From contig JAAEPW010001358.1 of NCBI GenBank assembly GCA_024232355.1, forward strand, positions 1-15,956: DNA of 15,956 bases, given 5' to 3'. The notes beneath the pieces were generated by a model. The model saw only the letters and a program-made list of their open reading frames with translations, was not told the DNA's origin and searched no databases. Both the position numbers and the translations under genes were made by a program. Positions 1 to 7,546 of the stretch are shown here, one piece after another (positions within the stretch are counted from its first letter, which is position 1; every line of letters begins with the position of its first letter). Source of the stretch: Chloroflexota bacterium (lineage in GTDB: Bacteria; Chloroflexota; Anaerolineae; B4-G1).

Positions 1-3000
1 CCTAGCCCGGCTCCCGCTGTCGGTGACTTGGTCGAGGTTTCAGGACCCATTCAAGAGTATCATGGGCTGACCCAGCTTAATGGCGGCACTGTCACCGTCC
101 TCAGCAGCGGCAATCCTTTGCCCGATCCCTCGGTAGTTACTACTCTCGATCTCAACCAAGAGATGTGGGAGAGCGTATTCGTCCGCGTCGAGGGCCTGAC
201 TGTCACCAACCCTGATCTGGGCAATGGCGAGTGGCAAGTCGACGACGGAAGCGGCCCCGCGGTGATCGACGATATGGGCAACTATACCTACGCCCCTCTC
301 CTCGACGACACGCTGGACTATGTCCAGGGGCCACTGAACTATGGCTATAGCGCTTTCAAGATCGAGCCTCGCGACGATGGCGACATTGGCTTGCCAGTAC
401 CGCCGCCCGCACTGGTCATCAACGAGTTTCTCGCTGACCCGGCCAGTGGCTTGGCAGGCGATGCCAACGGCGATGGCACCCGCGATAGTTCGCAGGATGA
501 ATTCATCGAGATCGTGAACAACTCGGATGCTGACCTGGACATTTCTGGCGGGACGTTAGAAGATGGCTTCTCTGTGCGTCATACTTTCCCGGCAAACACA
601 ATCGTTCCCGCCAATTGCGCCATCGTCGTCTTTGGCGGCGGCACACCTACGGGAGCGTTCGGCGGAACAGTTGTGCAGACGGCCAGCACCGACGCGCTCG
701 GCTTGAACAACGGCGGTGATGTGATCACCCTCAGCGTTGACTCGACCATCCAAGTGGTCGCTTATGGTTCTGAGGGCAGCGACAACCAATCGCTCACTCT
801 CGATCCTGATATCACTGGTAGCACATTCGTGAAACACTCGGAGGCTACTGGTTCCGGCGGTTCCCTTTTCTCGCCAGGTACTCGGATTGATGGTTCATCG
901 TTTGCCGGTTGTGGTACTGTATTTGGCAACTGCGGCGATCCGGCCACCTTTATCCACGACATCCAGGGCAATGGCCTGGCCAGCCCAATGGACGGCGCAA
1001 CTGACGTCGTCATCGAAGGTGTGGTCGTGGGCGACTTTCAGACCAGTTCGAATCTGCGTGGTTTCTTTCTCCAGGAAGAGGACGCCGACGCCGACGGCGA
1101 TACCGCGACCTCGGACGGCATCTTTGTCTACGATGGCTCTACACCCGCCGTGGACGTGAACGTGGGCGATGTGGTGCGCGTGATGGGCGAGGTGACCGAG
1201 TTCTATGACCTCACAGAATTGACCAACATCAGCGACGTTGTGATTTGTTCCTCCGGCAGCAGTGCTTCGCCTGCGACGGTCACCTTGCCCGTGGCAAGCT
1301 TGGACGACTGGGAGCAATACGAGGGCATGCTGATCAACATCCCGCAAACCCTGTACGCCACCGGCAACTATTACCAGGGCCGTTATGGCGAGGTGGATCT
1401 CTCGGTCAACGAACGGCTGGATATCCCGACCAACGTCGTTTTGCCGGGTGCAGCGGCTATCGCTTTGCAAGACCTCAACGACCGCAGCCGCATCCAACTG
1501 GAAGACGGCCGTACGATTCAGAACCCCGTGCCCGCTCCCTACATAGGAGACGGCGGTACCCTGCGCGCGGGAGACACTATCCCCGAACTGACAGGTGTTT
1601 TGCACTATAGTTTCGATTACTATGAAGTCCATCCCGTGGGAGCTGTGAACTTTGGCCGCGAAAACGCCCGCGACGCCACACCGCCTGATACCGGCGGGAC
1701 GCTCCAGATCGCCAGTTTTAACGTGCTGAACTATTTTAGCACTCTTGACGATAACGGGGCTATCTGCGGGCCTACGGGTGGTATGGGCTGTCGAGGTGCG
1801 GATGACGCCGACGAGTTTGCCCGCCAGCGTGCCAAGATCATCGCCGCCATCGTTGCGATGGACGCCGACGTGATCGGCCTGATGGAGTTGGAAAACCATG
1901 CTACAGACGCGGCGCTGCAAGACCTGGTGAACGGTCTGAACGCCGTTGCCGGGGCAGGGACGTATGCGTACGTCAACACCGGCCCTGTCGGCACGGACGC
2001 CATCAAGGTGGCCTTTATCTACCAGCCTGGCACGGTCGCGCCGGTTGGTGCATATGCCGTCTTGGACTCGTCGGTGGACCCAACGTTCATTGATACCAAG
2101 AACCGGCCTGCGCTGGCTCAGACCTTTGTGGAAAACGCCACCGGCGAGGCCTTTACCGTCGCGGTCAATCACCTCAAATCCAAAGGCTCTGACTGCAACG
2201 ACCTGAACGACCCGGACATGGGCGACGGCCAGGGCAACTGTAACATGACCCGCACTGCCGCCGCCGCGGCGTTGGTGAACTGGCTGGCGACAGATCCCAC
2301 CGGAAGTGGTGACCCCGACTTGCTGATCATCGGCGACCTGAACGCTTACGCTATGGAAGACCCCATCACGGTCATCAAGGACGGAGGCTATACCGACTTG
2401 TTGGAGAGCTTTGTGGATGCCAGCACCTACTCGTACGTCTTTATGGGGCAGTCTGGCTATCTCGACCACGCGCTGGCTAACGCCGATCTGACGACTCAGG
2501 TAACGGGCGTAGTCGCATGGCACATTAACGCTGACGAGCCGCCCGCACTGGATTACAACGACTATAATCAGCTCGCCGGACTCTACAATCCAGATCAGTA
2601 CCGCGCCTCTGACCACGACCCCGTGATCGTTGGCCTGAACCTGTTAACGGACAGCGACGGCGACGGCATACCAGACGATGCAGACAACTGCCCCGATACC
2701 CCGAACCCCGGCCAGGAGGACATCGACAACGACGGCATCGGCGACGCTTGCGATGACTGTCAGGACGTGGACCAGGACACTGTCTGTGACGACGTGGACA
2801 ACTGCCCCGATACCCCGAACCCCGGCCAGGAGGACATCGACAACGACGGCATCGGCGACGCCTGCGACGACTGCCAGGACGTGGACCAGGACACCGTCTG
2901 CGACGACGTAGACAACTGCCCCGACGCCCCCAATCCCGGCCAGGAAGACACCGACAACGACGGCATCGGCGATGCCTGCGACGACTGCCAGGACGTGGAC

Positions 3001-3408
3001 CAGGACACCGTCTGCGACGACGTGGACAACTGTCCTAGTGTTCCCAACCCCGGCCAGGAGGATACCGACGGAAACGGTGTCGGTGACGCCTGTGAACTTG
3101 ACGACTTGGCGCCCGTTTCCTGGGTCAAACGTTTGAGGCCCATTCGTTTTGGCCCCACCTTTAGAGTGCGGTGGAAGGGCAACGACCCCGGCGGATCGGG
3201 CATTCATTGTTACAACGTGCAGTTCAGGGACGGGCGTGGCCCCTGGCAAGACTGGCAAACGTGTACGACAGACAAGTCTACCATGTTCTCTGGCGAGCGG
3301 GGTCACCTGTATAGATTCCGCTCCCAGGCCGTAGACAACGCGGGTAACGTCGAGGACTGGTCGCCGGTACCCGACGCCTGGACGTACGTTCTGAGAAGAT
3401 GGTGGTAA
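1..3408 (+). CDS. Large secreted ExeM/NucH-type nuclease, 5'-truncated
   Basis: The frame is open from base 1, so the start and any signal peptide lie outside the window; 1135 residues are visible. Numbering from the first codon here: a beta-rich, OB-fold-like segment (about 1-125), a lamin-tail domain (138 to about 280, opening [10 protein letters not shown]), further OB-like segments (about 316-560), an endonuclease/exonuclease/phosphatase domain (568 to about 880), thrombospondin type 3 calcium-binding repeats (about 884-1031) and a C-terminal Ig/FN3-like domain with [13 protein letters not shown]. The phosphatase-fold catalytic set is intact: N574 in SFNVLNYF, E629 in GLMELENH, H724 in VNHLKSK, D779 and N781 in GDLNAY, D871 and H872 in SDHDP. 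By family knowledge it hydrolyses extracellular DNA, probably for phosphate or nucleotide scavenging. The protein ends in WTYVLRRWW with no visible sorting signal. Family call is firm; substrate is inferred. Confidence 0.9.
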   Translation, partial: PSPAPAVGDLVEVSGPIQEYHGLTQLNGGTVTVLSSGNPLPDPSVVTTLDLNQEMWESVFVRVEGLTVTNPDLGNGEWQVDDGSGPAVIDDMGNYTYAPLLDDTLDYVQGPLNYGYSAFKIEPRDDGDIGLPVPPPALVINEFLADPASGLAGDANGDGTRDSSQDEFIEIVNNSDADLDISGGTLEDGFSVRHTFPANTIVPANCAIVVFGGGTPTGAFGGTVVQTASTDALGLNNGGDVITLSVDSTIQVVAYGSEGSDNQSLTLDPDITGSTFVKHSEATGSGGSLFSPGTRIDGSSFAGCGTVFGNCGDPATFIHDIQGNGLASPMDGATDVVIEGVVVGDFQTSSNLRGFFLQEEDADADGDTATSDGIFVYDGSTPAVDVNVGDVVRVMGEVTEFYDLTELTNISDVVICSSGSSASPATVTLPVASLDDWEQYEGMLINIPQTLYATGNYYQGRYGEVDLSVNERLDIPTNVVLPGAAAIALQDLNDRSRIQLEDGRTIQNPVPAPYIGDGGTLRAGDTIPELTGVLHYSFDYYEVHPVGAVNFGRENARDATPPDTGGTLQIASFNVLNYFSTLDDNGAICGPTGGMGCRGADDADEFARQRAKIIAAIVAMDADVIGLMELENHATDAALQDLVNGLNAVAGAGTYAYVNTGPVGTDAIKVAFIYQPGTVAPVGAYAVLDSSVDPTFIDTKNRPALAQTFVENATGEAFTVAVNHLKSKGSDCNDLNDPDMGDGQGNCNMTRTAAAAALVNWLATDPTGSGDPDLLIIGDLNAYAMEDPITVIKDGGYTDLLESFVDASTYSYVFMGQSGYLDHALANADLTTQVTGVVAWHINADEPPALDYNDYNQLAGLYNPDQYRASDHDPVIVGLNLLTDSDGDGIPDDADNCPDTPNPGQEDIDNDGIGDACDDCQDVDQDTVCDDVDNCPDTPNPGQEDIDNDGIGDACDDCQDVDQDTVCDDVDNCPDAPNPGQEDTDNDGIGDACDDCQDVDQDTVCDDVDNCPSVPNPGQEDTDGNGVGDACELDDLAPVSWVKRLRPIRFGPTFRVRWKGNDPGGSGIHCYNVQFRDGRGPWQDWQTCTTDKSTMFSGERGHLYRFRSQAVDNAGNVEDWSPVPDAWTYVLRRWW
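2683..3093 (+). repeat. Tandem 114-bp repeat encoding thrombospondin type 3 units
   Basis: Three full units begin at 2683, 2797 and 2911, and a partial fourth begins at 3025; the period is exactly 114 bp (38 codons). Each unit reads [24 protein letters not shown] followed by an acidic linker [12 protein letters not shown]. The Asp/Asn-rich loops and paired cysteines are typical calcium-binding thrombospondin type 3 repeats. Units 1 and 2 differ by about six bases by my count, all synonymous, which points to recent duplication. Copy number may vary between strains or be mis-assembled. Confidence 0.92.
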
Positions 3409-3468
3409 TGGTACAACGTTGCTTCTGAACAACGTCTAAACGCCAAGTAGCACAGCGACAAGAAACAA

Positions 3469-3498
3469 CGAGGCGCCCTCCTTTTGGAGGGCGCCTCG
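3469..3498. terminator. Strong hairpin between convergent genes
   Basis: A perfect 13-bp stem (3469-3481 with 3486-3498) closes a TTTT loop, about 60 bases after the nuclease stop codon. On the minus strand the stem is followed by the T-rich TTGTTTCTTGTC, fitting a terminator for the kinase/regulator operon that runs towards it. On the plus strand no T-run follows, so for the nuclease it could be a 3'-end stabiliser. A bidirectional terminator is the simplest reading. Confidence 0.7.
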
Positions 3499-3554
3499 CT
3501 GCACAAGACGTGTTATGGGTCATTATCACATCTGTGTTCTCATTGGCCTGGAGC

Positions 3555-3701
3555 CTAGGTCTCAACTGAAATCCAAACACGCTCGATAATAAGCGTATCG
3601 TCTCCAATCATATCGAAAATCGCGGATGGATACCAACGTGTCCGACCATTATCTTCCCTGATTCTGGTCTGGGTTTTTCCCAAATCTTGTTCAGTGAAAC
3701 C
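3555..3701 (-). other. Short open frame, possible gene relic
   Basis: Between the regulator stop and the hairpin, the minus strand is open for 48 codons, bounded by TAA (3702-3704) and TAG (3555-3557). It has no ATG; TTG at 3683 is the only plausible start. The peptide has protein-like composition (segments RTRWYPSAIFDMIGDD and LIIERVWISVET), with alternating hydrophobic and charged residues. I do not recognise a family. It could be the tail of a decayed gene or chance; no ribosome binding site is visible. Confidence 0.25.
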
Positions 3702-3714
3702 TTATTCCGATCAG

Positions 3715-3738
3715 CGTCTGGACTCAATTGTCCAGACG
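3715..3738. repeat. 9-bp inverted repeat around the regulator stop codon
   Basis: CGTCTGGAC (3715-3723) and GTCCAGACG (3730-3738) form a perfect 9-bp stem with a 6-base loop; the response-regulator TGA (3724-3726 on the minus strand) sits in the loop. No T-run follows on either strand, so it is more likely a transcript-end structure or protein site than an intrinsic terminator. Confidence 0.55.
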
Positions 3739-4356
3739 GATGATTTTTCTCTTTAGTGCAACAGTTACGGCGGCGGTGCGATCGCCGACCTCCAATTTGG
3801 CAAAGATGTGGACAAAGTGTGATTTCACCGTCGCTTCGGTGATGTACAATTTGTCCGCGATCCCTTTATTCGAGTTGCCACGGGATGCAAGTTCCAATAC
3901 TTGTATTTCGCGCATACTCAGCGAGTTCTTGGATGTCTTGGTCAGACGGCGAGTTATTTTCTCGGCCACGCTGGGGGCAAAGGTCACTTCGCCCCGCGCC
4001 GCGCTGCGCACCGCACGAAACAATGCCTCAGGGGGCGCGTCTTTAAGCAGATAGCCTGTGGCACCTGCTTGGATGGCGGGCATAATATCGGCATCTGTGT
4101 CAAAAGTGGTGAGCACTAAAATCCTCACTTTTGGCTGCCGAGTGTGGATGCGTCGGATGGCAGCCAGACCATCCAACACGGGCATTTGCAAATCCATCAA
4201 AATCACATCCGGTGTGTGAAAAGCTGATAGGGTTGTAGCTACCTCTCCATTTTCGGCATCGGCAACCACTTTAAAATCCGGTTGGGAGGTCAAAAGGGCG
4301 CGTAATCCGCTGCGGACAACGGGGTGATCGTCAGCAATCAATATTCGAATTGTCAT
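3724..4356 (-). CDS. NarL/FixJ-family response regulator
   Basis: A 210-residue DNA-binding regulator, usual length for the NarL family. The N-terminal receiver domain (about 1-120) has the acidic pair D9/D10, the phospho-acceptor D55 in VILMDLQMP, T83/T84 and K105 in GYLLKDAPPE. A short linker leads to a LuxR-type helix-turn-helix (about 145-205; LSMREIQVLELASRGNSNK, then ITEATVKSHFVHIFAKL). Its ATG overlaps the TGA of the upstream kinase by 4 bases (ATGA), indicating translational coupling and a dedicated pair. Phosphorylated by the kinase, it would bind DNA as a dimer and alter transcription. Target genes cannot be told from the sequence; the palindrome upstream of the operon is one candidate site. 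Confidence 0.95.
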   Translation of the reverse strand: MTIRILIADDHPVVRSGLRALLTSQPDFKVVADAENGEVATTLSAFHTPDVILMDLQMPVLDGLAAIRRIHTRQPKVRILVLTTFDTDADIMPAIQAGATGYLLKDAPPEALFRAVRSAARGEVTFAPSVAEKITRRLTKTSKNSLSMREIQVLELASRGNSNKGIADKLYITEATVKSHFVHIFAKLEVGDRTAAVTVALKRKIIRLDN

Positions 4357-5540
4357 ATCACTTCCAAAATGGGTATCAATACAGCTATTTTCGTGCCTTT
4401 GCCTGGCTCACTTTCGATGGTTAACTCGCCGCCAAGTTCTTCTGCACGCTCACGCATAGACTTTAGGCCAAAGCCGTGCCCATTCAGTGCAGGGTCAAAA
4501 CCCTGTCCATCATCTGCCACGTCTAGTGCGAGGATGTCGGGCATGTACGAGATAGTGATATTGACATTGTGCGCACAGGCGTGTTTTTTGACATTGTGTA
4601 GTGCTTCCTGGGATATACGCAGCAGTGCGACATCTGTGGACGAGTCGAGAGGGTGCGGGGTACCGGTGACGGCTACAGCCACATTGACAGCGTTTTCAAC
4701 CGACCAGCGCGCTGCCACTCCTTCGATGCTTTCAACGAGGGAAGCGTGTTCGAGTTGTTCGGGCCGCATATCCCAGATCATGCGGCGGGCTTCGTCGAGG
4801 CCCTCACGGGCAGACTGCTCGGCCTGTTGCAGACGCGCATGGATGGTAGTCGGGTCGCTTAGACGTGCGGCGGCCAAGTGCATAATGATAGAGGTAAATT
4901 GCTGTGCGAGCGTGTCGTGGATTTCGCGGGCCAGGCGTTGACGCTCGGCTAATATGCCCGTCTCGCGCTCAGCTTTGAGTAGACTGGCGCGGGTTTGGGT
5001 GAATTCATCTAAAAGTCGTTGGCGGTCTGCACTTTGGTTAATCAGGAAAGCAATAAAAACGCCAATCAGGGTTGCGGCTATTAGAGACCCCAGAGTAATC
5101 ATCAGGGTGACGAACCAATTCTCAGTGGGGTGGTAAAGCACGTAGAGCAGGTACAGGCTCATGGTCTGGGAAAATACTACAGCAATCGCCCAGCGAACGG
5201 GAAAGCGGGTGAATATCAAAGGATAGAACATTGCCGCCAGTAGCAGGGATTGAGCATTTAGGGCGAGCAATCCTCCCCACAGCGCCCAGCCAAAGAAAAA
5301 ATACAGCACACCACGCCTGGGCGCATTCCGCCAGCGCATAATGGGGGTTGCAATGAAAGGGATGTACCACAATGCCAACAACGCCGAAAGTCCCAGAAAG
5401 AGCAGCGGGGGGCTAATGGGTGGGGTGTTGCCGAGATCAAAAGCAATATTCAGTCCGAGAAAAGTGTAGGCGGATATATGCCAAACCCAATCCCACTGTT
5501 CCCATACGTTGCGCTTGTGGTTCGTCTGATGATTTGCCAT
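4353..5540 (-). CDS. NarL-type membrane sensor histidine kinase
   Basis: From ATG at 5540 the protein has 395 residues. An ATG 33 bases further upstream (5573) is in frame, but it lies upstream of the likely -10 box and adds an unconvincing stretch, so I chose the inner start at MANHQTNHK. The N-terminal half holds five or six hydrophobic segments with almost no extracytoplasmic domain, so the signal is probably sensed in or at the membrane. A coiled segment leads to a HisKA_3 dimerisation helix with the phosphorylated His in REIHDTLAQQF. A HATPase_c domain follows: N-box EALHNVKKHA, G1 DDGQGF, G2 GFGLKSMRERA and GKGT. It phosphorylates the regulator encoded 4 bases into its own end. The layout resembles LiaS/DesK-type small membrane sensors, but the stimulus is unknown. 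Confidence 0.93.
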   Translation of the reverse strand: MANHQTNHKRNVWEQWDWVWHISAYTFLGLNIAFDLGNTPPISPPLLFLGLSALLALWYIPFIATPIMRWRNAPRRGVLYFFFGWALWGGLLALNAQSLLLAAMFYPLIFTRFPVRWAIAVVFSQTMSLYLLYVLYHPTENWFVTLMITLGSLIAATLIGVFIAFLINQSADRQRLLDEFTQTRASLLKAERETGILAERQRLAREIHDTLAQQFTSIIMHLAAARLSDPTTIHARLQQAEQSAREGLDEARRMIWDMRPEQLEHASLVESIEGVAARWSVENAVNVAVAVTGTPHPLDSSTDVALLRISQEALHNVKKHACAHNVNITISYMPDILALDVADDGQGFDPALNGHGFGLKSMRERAEELGGELTIESEPGKGTKIAVLIPILEVI

Positions 5541-5546
5541 GTGAAT

Positions 5547-5552
5547 ATTATA
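5547..5552 (-). promoter_or_regulatory. Probable -10 box of the kinase/regulator operon
   Basis: The minus strand carries a perfect TATAAT (5552 to 5547) whose predicted transcription start falls at or within a base or two of the kinase ATG at 5540. No Shine-Dalgarno precedes that ATG, so a leaderless mRNA is likely. No good -35 is visible, which would fit an activator-dependent promoter. Confidence 0.5.
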
Positions 5553-5555
5553 CCA

Positions 5556-5588
5556 TGACCTCTGGGTCCCCAAAGAACCCAGAGGTCA
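5556..5588. promoter_or_regulatory. Perfect 12-bp palindrome upstream of the kinase promoter
   Basis: TGACCTCTGGGT (5556-5567) and ACCCAGAGGTCA (5577-5588) are perfect inverted copies with a 9-base spacer, ending three bases upstream of the TATAAT. The position covers the expected -35 region, so an operator for autoregulation by the response regulator is plausible. It could alternatively be a terminator for the CPBP gene upstream, though no T-run follows. Confidence 0.5.
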
Positions 5589-5631
5589 CAAATTAGCAAG
5601 AGATACAGTTACAGCTCAGCCAATGCTCCTA

Positions 5632-5717
5632 GTCCCCGTCCCGGGGACAGCTTGTGCGGCAAATAATTGCTCAAAATGTGACACTTTTGCCAGAACCGCC
5701 CTCGGGACGAGGGCGGT
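5632..5717. repeat. Two GC-rich hairpins downstream of the CPBP gene
   Basis: The first is a 7-bp stem (5632-5638 with 5642-5648, loop TCC). The second is a 10-bp stem (5695-5704 with 5708-5717, loop GGA). Both lie within 145 bases after the CPBP stop codon and may end or stabilise its transcript. Neither is followed by a T-run on the minus strand. Confidence 0.45.
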
Positions 5718-5773
5718 GAGCCTAAAACATCCAATTTTGCAGCAGCCCGAGTAGTAACGAGATACACTGATAT

Positions 5774-6478
5774 TTACATATTTGCCGCCATAAAAATCAT
5801 CATCGTGGCAAATGGTTCGCTGATGAGCACGGCCAAGCTGTGCCCCAAAATAACGGGGGTGAGACTGCGCTTGCCCCATACAAACAGACCGCCAAGCATC
5901 AAACCGTAAACCATGCTAAAGGCGAATGAAAAGACGTTGAACCCGGCCCAAACCGTGTGATACAGGGCGAAAACAAGAGCCGAGATTAGTATCTGCACCC
6001 AATTAGGTATTTTTATTCGCTGCAATTGATTCATCAAAAAGCCGCGCGTCACAAAGTCTTCGAGCAGCGCGCCCCCAGCGGCCAACAGCGCGGCCAAGAC
6101 GCGCAAGCCGTTTATCTGAGTGATATTGGCGTCGGGGTCAAACTGGAAAATGCTGGTCAAAAATAAAAACCCCCACAGCAGGCCCAACGCCAATCCTGCA
6201 ATATTCGCAGCCGTGCGGGAGGGGGCGCCGAGTCCCAGCGAGCGCACCATCTCACGCAAAGACATTCCATCGCTCATACGCAAGATCACGGCGATGATGA
6301 TGCAAAAACCAATCCAAAACGACACTAGCAAAGCGATAACTGAAGCCTCGATGGATAGACGCTGATTCAGCAGGGTTGGGATGGGGCCAAAGTTCGGTCC
6401 AACAAGTAGAAACAAGAGAACGATCACGATTGCCAGGCGGCGCCAAACAGTGTTACTATTGATTTCAGGGATAGTCAT
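5774..6478 (-). CDS. CPBP-family intramembrane protein with altered motifs
   Basis: From ATG at 6478, 234 residues with about seven or eight hydrophobic segments, fitting the CPBP (CAAX protease and bacteriocin-processing, Abi) family. Motif 1, usually EExxxR, reads EDFVTRGF (E140, D141, R145). Motif 2 FxxxH is present as FALYH (F170, H174). Motif 3, usually HxxxN, reads GHSLAV with H213 but no Asn four residues on. The in-frame start at 6568 is less likely because GGAGG sits directly before 6478. Family members act as membrane peptidases in prenyl-protein maturation, bacteriocin self-immunity or signalling; whether this one is active is uncertain given two altered motifs. It lies upstream of the kinase operon on the same strand, 230 bases away with hairpins between, so it is probably a separate unit. 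Confidence 0.85.
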   Translation of the reverse strand: MTIPEINSNTVWRRLAIVIVLLFLLVGPNFGPIPTLLNQRLSIEASVIALLVSFWIGFCIIIAVILRMSDGMSLREMVRSLGLGAPSRTAANIAGLALGLLWGFLFLTSIFQFDPDANITQINGLRVLAALLAAGGALLEDFVTRGFLMNQLQRIKIPNWVQILISALVFALYHTVWAGFNVFSFAFSMVYGLMLGGLFVWGKRSLTPVILGHSLAVLISEPFATMMIFMAANM

Positions 6479-6482
6479 ATTT

Positions 6483-6487
6483 CCTCC
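6483..6487 (-). promoter_or_regulatory. Ribosome binding site fixing the CPBP start
   Basis: The minus strand reads GGAGG, four bases, then ATG (6478). This favours the inner ATG over the upstream one at 6568, which has no such motif. Confidence 0.7.
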
Positions 6488-6883
6488 AGGAATGAATGAG
6501 ATAAGCCAAGTATATAGTATTTTCCCTGACGTGTCATCCGACTCCCGATCGATTTTGCTATCCATCAAAAGTTGGATAATAAAAAAACAGCCGTGTTGAC
6601 CAACTTTGTGCTATCTTTGAGGATTGGGCAGCAGCCAGTTCAATTTGACTATTGCCTATGCCGATTCGTGGCCTATCGCCGCACGAGTTGTCTGGCGGAG
6701 GACCGACCTGGCACCAGTTGCCCAGCTACCACGAAACAGCTTATTGAAATGGCCCAAAACCCTGCCCCCGCTGTTTCTCGCAAAATGAAGAACGCTAAAG
6801 GGGTTTTGGGTGCTATCAACAACGTCTGTCATTCGATGTATAAACTTGGCCCGATATCACGATTCAACAAGCAATAACGGGTG

Positions 6884-7024
6884 TTTGCTACCGGACACTT
6901 TTCACATACGAGTGGGATATGTTAATTTTTTGCCACGAATTGCACGAATTTTCACAAATTTCTCTCCCACATTCGTGGTAATTCGTGCAATTCGTGGCTA
7001 AAGAAAAAAGTGTCCGGTAGTGAA
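6884..7024. mobile_element. 141-bp MITE-like element with 8-bp target duplication
   Basis: The ends match as inverted repeats: TTTGCTACCGGACACTTTT at the left against TTCACTACCGGACACTTTT read inward from the right, 17 of 19 bases. AACGGGTG flanks the element directly on both sides (6876-6883 and 7025-7032), an 8-bp direct repeat as expected of a target-site duplication. Inside is a second, perfect 19-bp inverted repeat (6932-6950 with 6980-6998), built on the CACGAATT-type palindrome, so the whole element can fold into a long hairpin. There is no room for a transposase; it would be mobilised by an IS with the same ends. Several IS families make 8-bp duplications, so I do not assign one. Confidence 0.75.
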
Positions 7025-7050
7025 AACGGGTGCGGTTTTATGAGACTTTG

Positions 7051-7368
7051 TCAAGGTGCAGGGGAGAGGTGCGATTTTGCGAGATTCAACATAACCTTGC
7101 TAGTTCTATTCACACAGCACGTCAGCAGATCGGAAGCCTCACGTGGTCGAGTTGCTGAATGCTCCAATGATACGATCCATATCAGAGGCTGTGCCGCCAG
7201 CCAAGTTTCAATCCTTTCGTTCCCATCATCCGACTCTATATCAATCATGTGGTTTGCCCGCTTGCCAACTAGCCCTTTGGTTTCTTTGGATGTCAATTTT
7301 CGCTTGGTGACGCCGTTCGTAGAGACGATGGGGGCAGCGGGCGCTTTGGGTTTGTGCCAGGGTCTTTG
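7051..7368 (-). other. Unidentified open frame, possible gene relic
   Basis: The minus strand is open for 105 codons between an in-frame TAA (7369-7371) and the stop at 7051, with no ATG near its beginning (TTG at 7296 is possible). The first part looks protein-like (APIVSTNGVTKRKLTSKETK, then NHMIDIESDDGNERIETWLA). I recognise no family and see no ribosome binding site. It may be the remains of a gene whose start was lost, or chance. Confidence 0.2.
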
Positions 7369-7380
7369 TTAAAGTATAAT
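7352..7380 (+). promoter_or_regulatory. Candidate promoter of the lipoprotein gene
   Basis: TTGTGC (7352-7357) and a perfect TATAAT (7375-7380) are separated by 17 bases. Transcription would start near 7387 and leave a leader of about 160 bases before the ATG at 7547. The -35 is weak. Confidence 0.35.
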
Positions 7381-7546
7381 TTGCAAGTAACCATTCTTGC
7401 TCACTTTTTTATCGCTTTAGCAGATGGAGGTTGCTTGGGTTGAAAGCGTTCTGGTTCCCCCATCTGACCGATATCCTCCCTAGCAATGCAGACACATTTA
7501 CCCCCGCAGTATCCTGCGGAGCCTGAATGCAAACGAGGAGAAACCA

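Larger units (their letters stand above)
6479..7546. other. Gene-poor kilobase between divergent genes
   Basis: No convincing intact gene is present. The stretch holds the CPBP leader, a weak TTG-started frame at 6572-6877 that I do not accept as a gene, the MITE-like element at 6884-7024, an unidentified minus-strand frame at 7051-7368, and the leader and promoter of the lipoprotein gene. A 6-bp hairpin (CCGCAG at 7504-7509 with CTGCGG at 7514-7519) lies in that leader, before the GAGGAG ribosome binding site. Confidence 0.6.

Noticed and set aside
895..2616. 573-codon open frame on the minus strand inside the nuclease gene
   Set aside because: It lies antisense to a gene with intact catalytic motifs; its His/Val/Arg-rich composition is the usual mirror of a GC-rich coding frame.
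2644..3432. 262-codon minus-strand frame over the repeat region
   Set aside because: Its repeats are only the complement of the thrombospondin type 3 units; no ribosome binding site or recognisable domain.
6572..6877. 101-codon plus-strand frame starting with TTG
   Set aside because: No ribosome binding site, no recognisable motif and an irregular composition; it begins inside the presumed CPBP leader.
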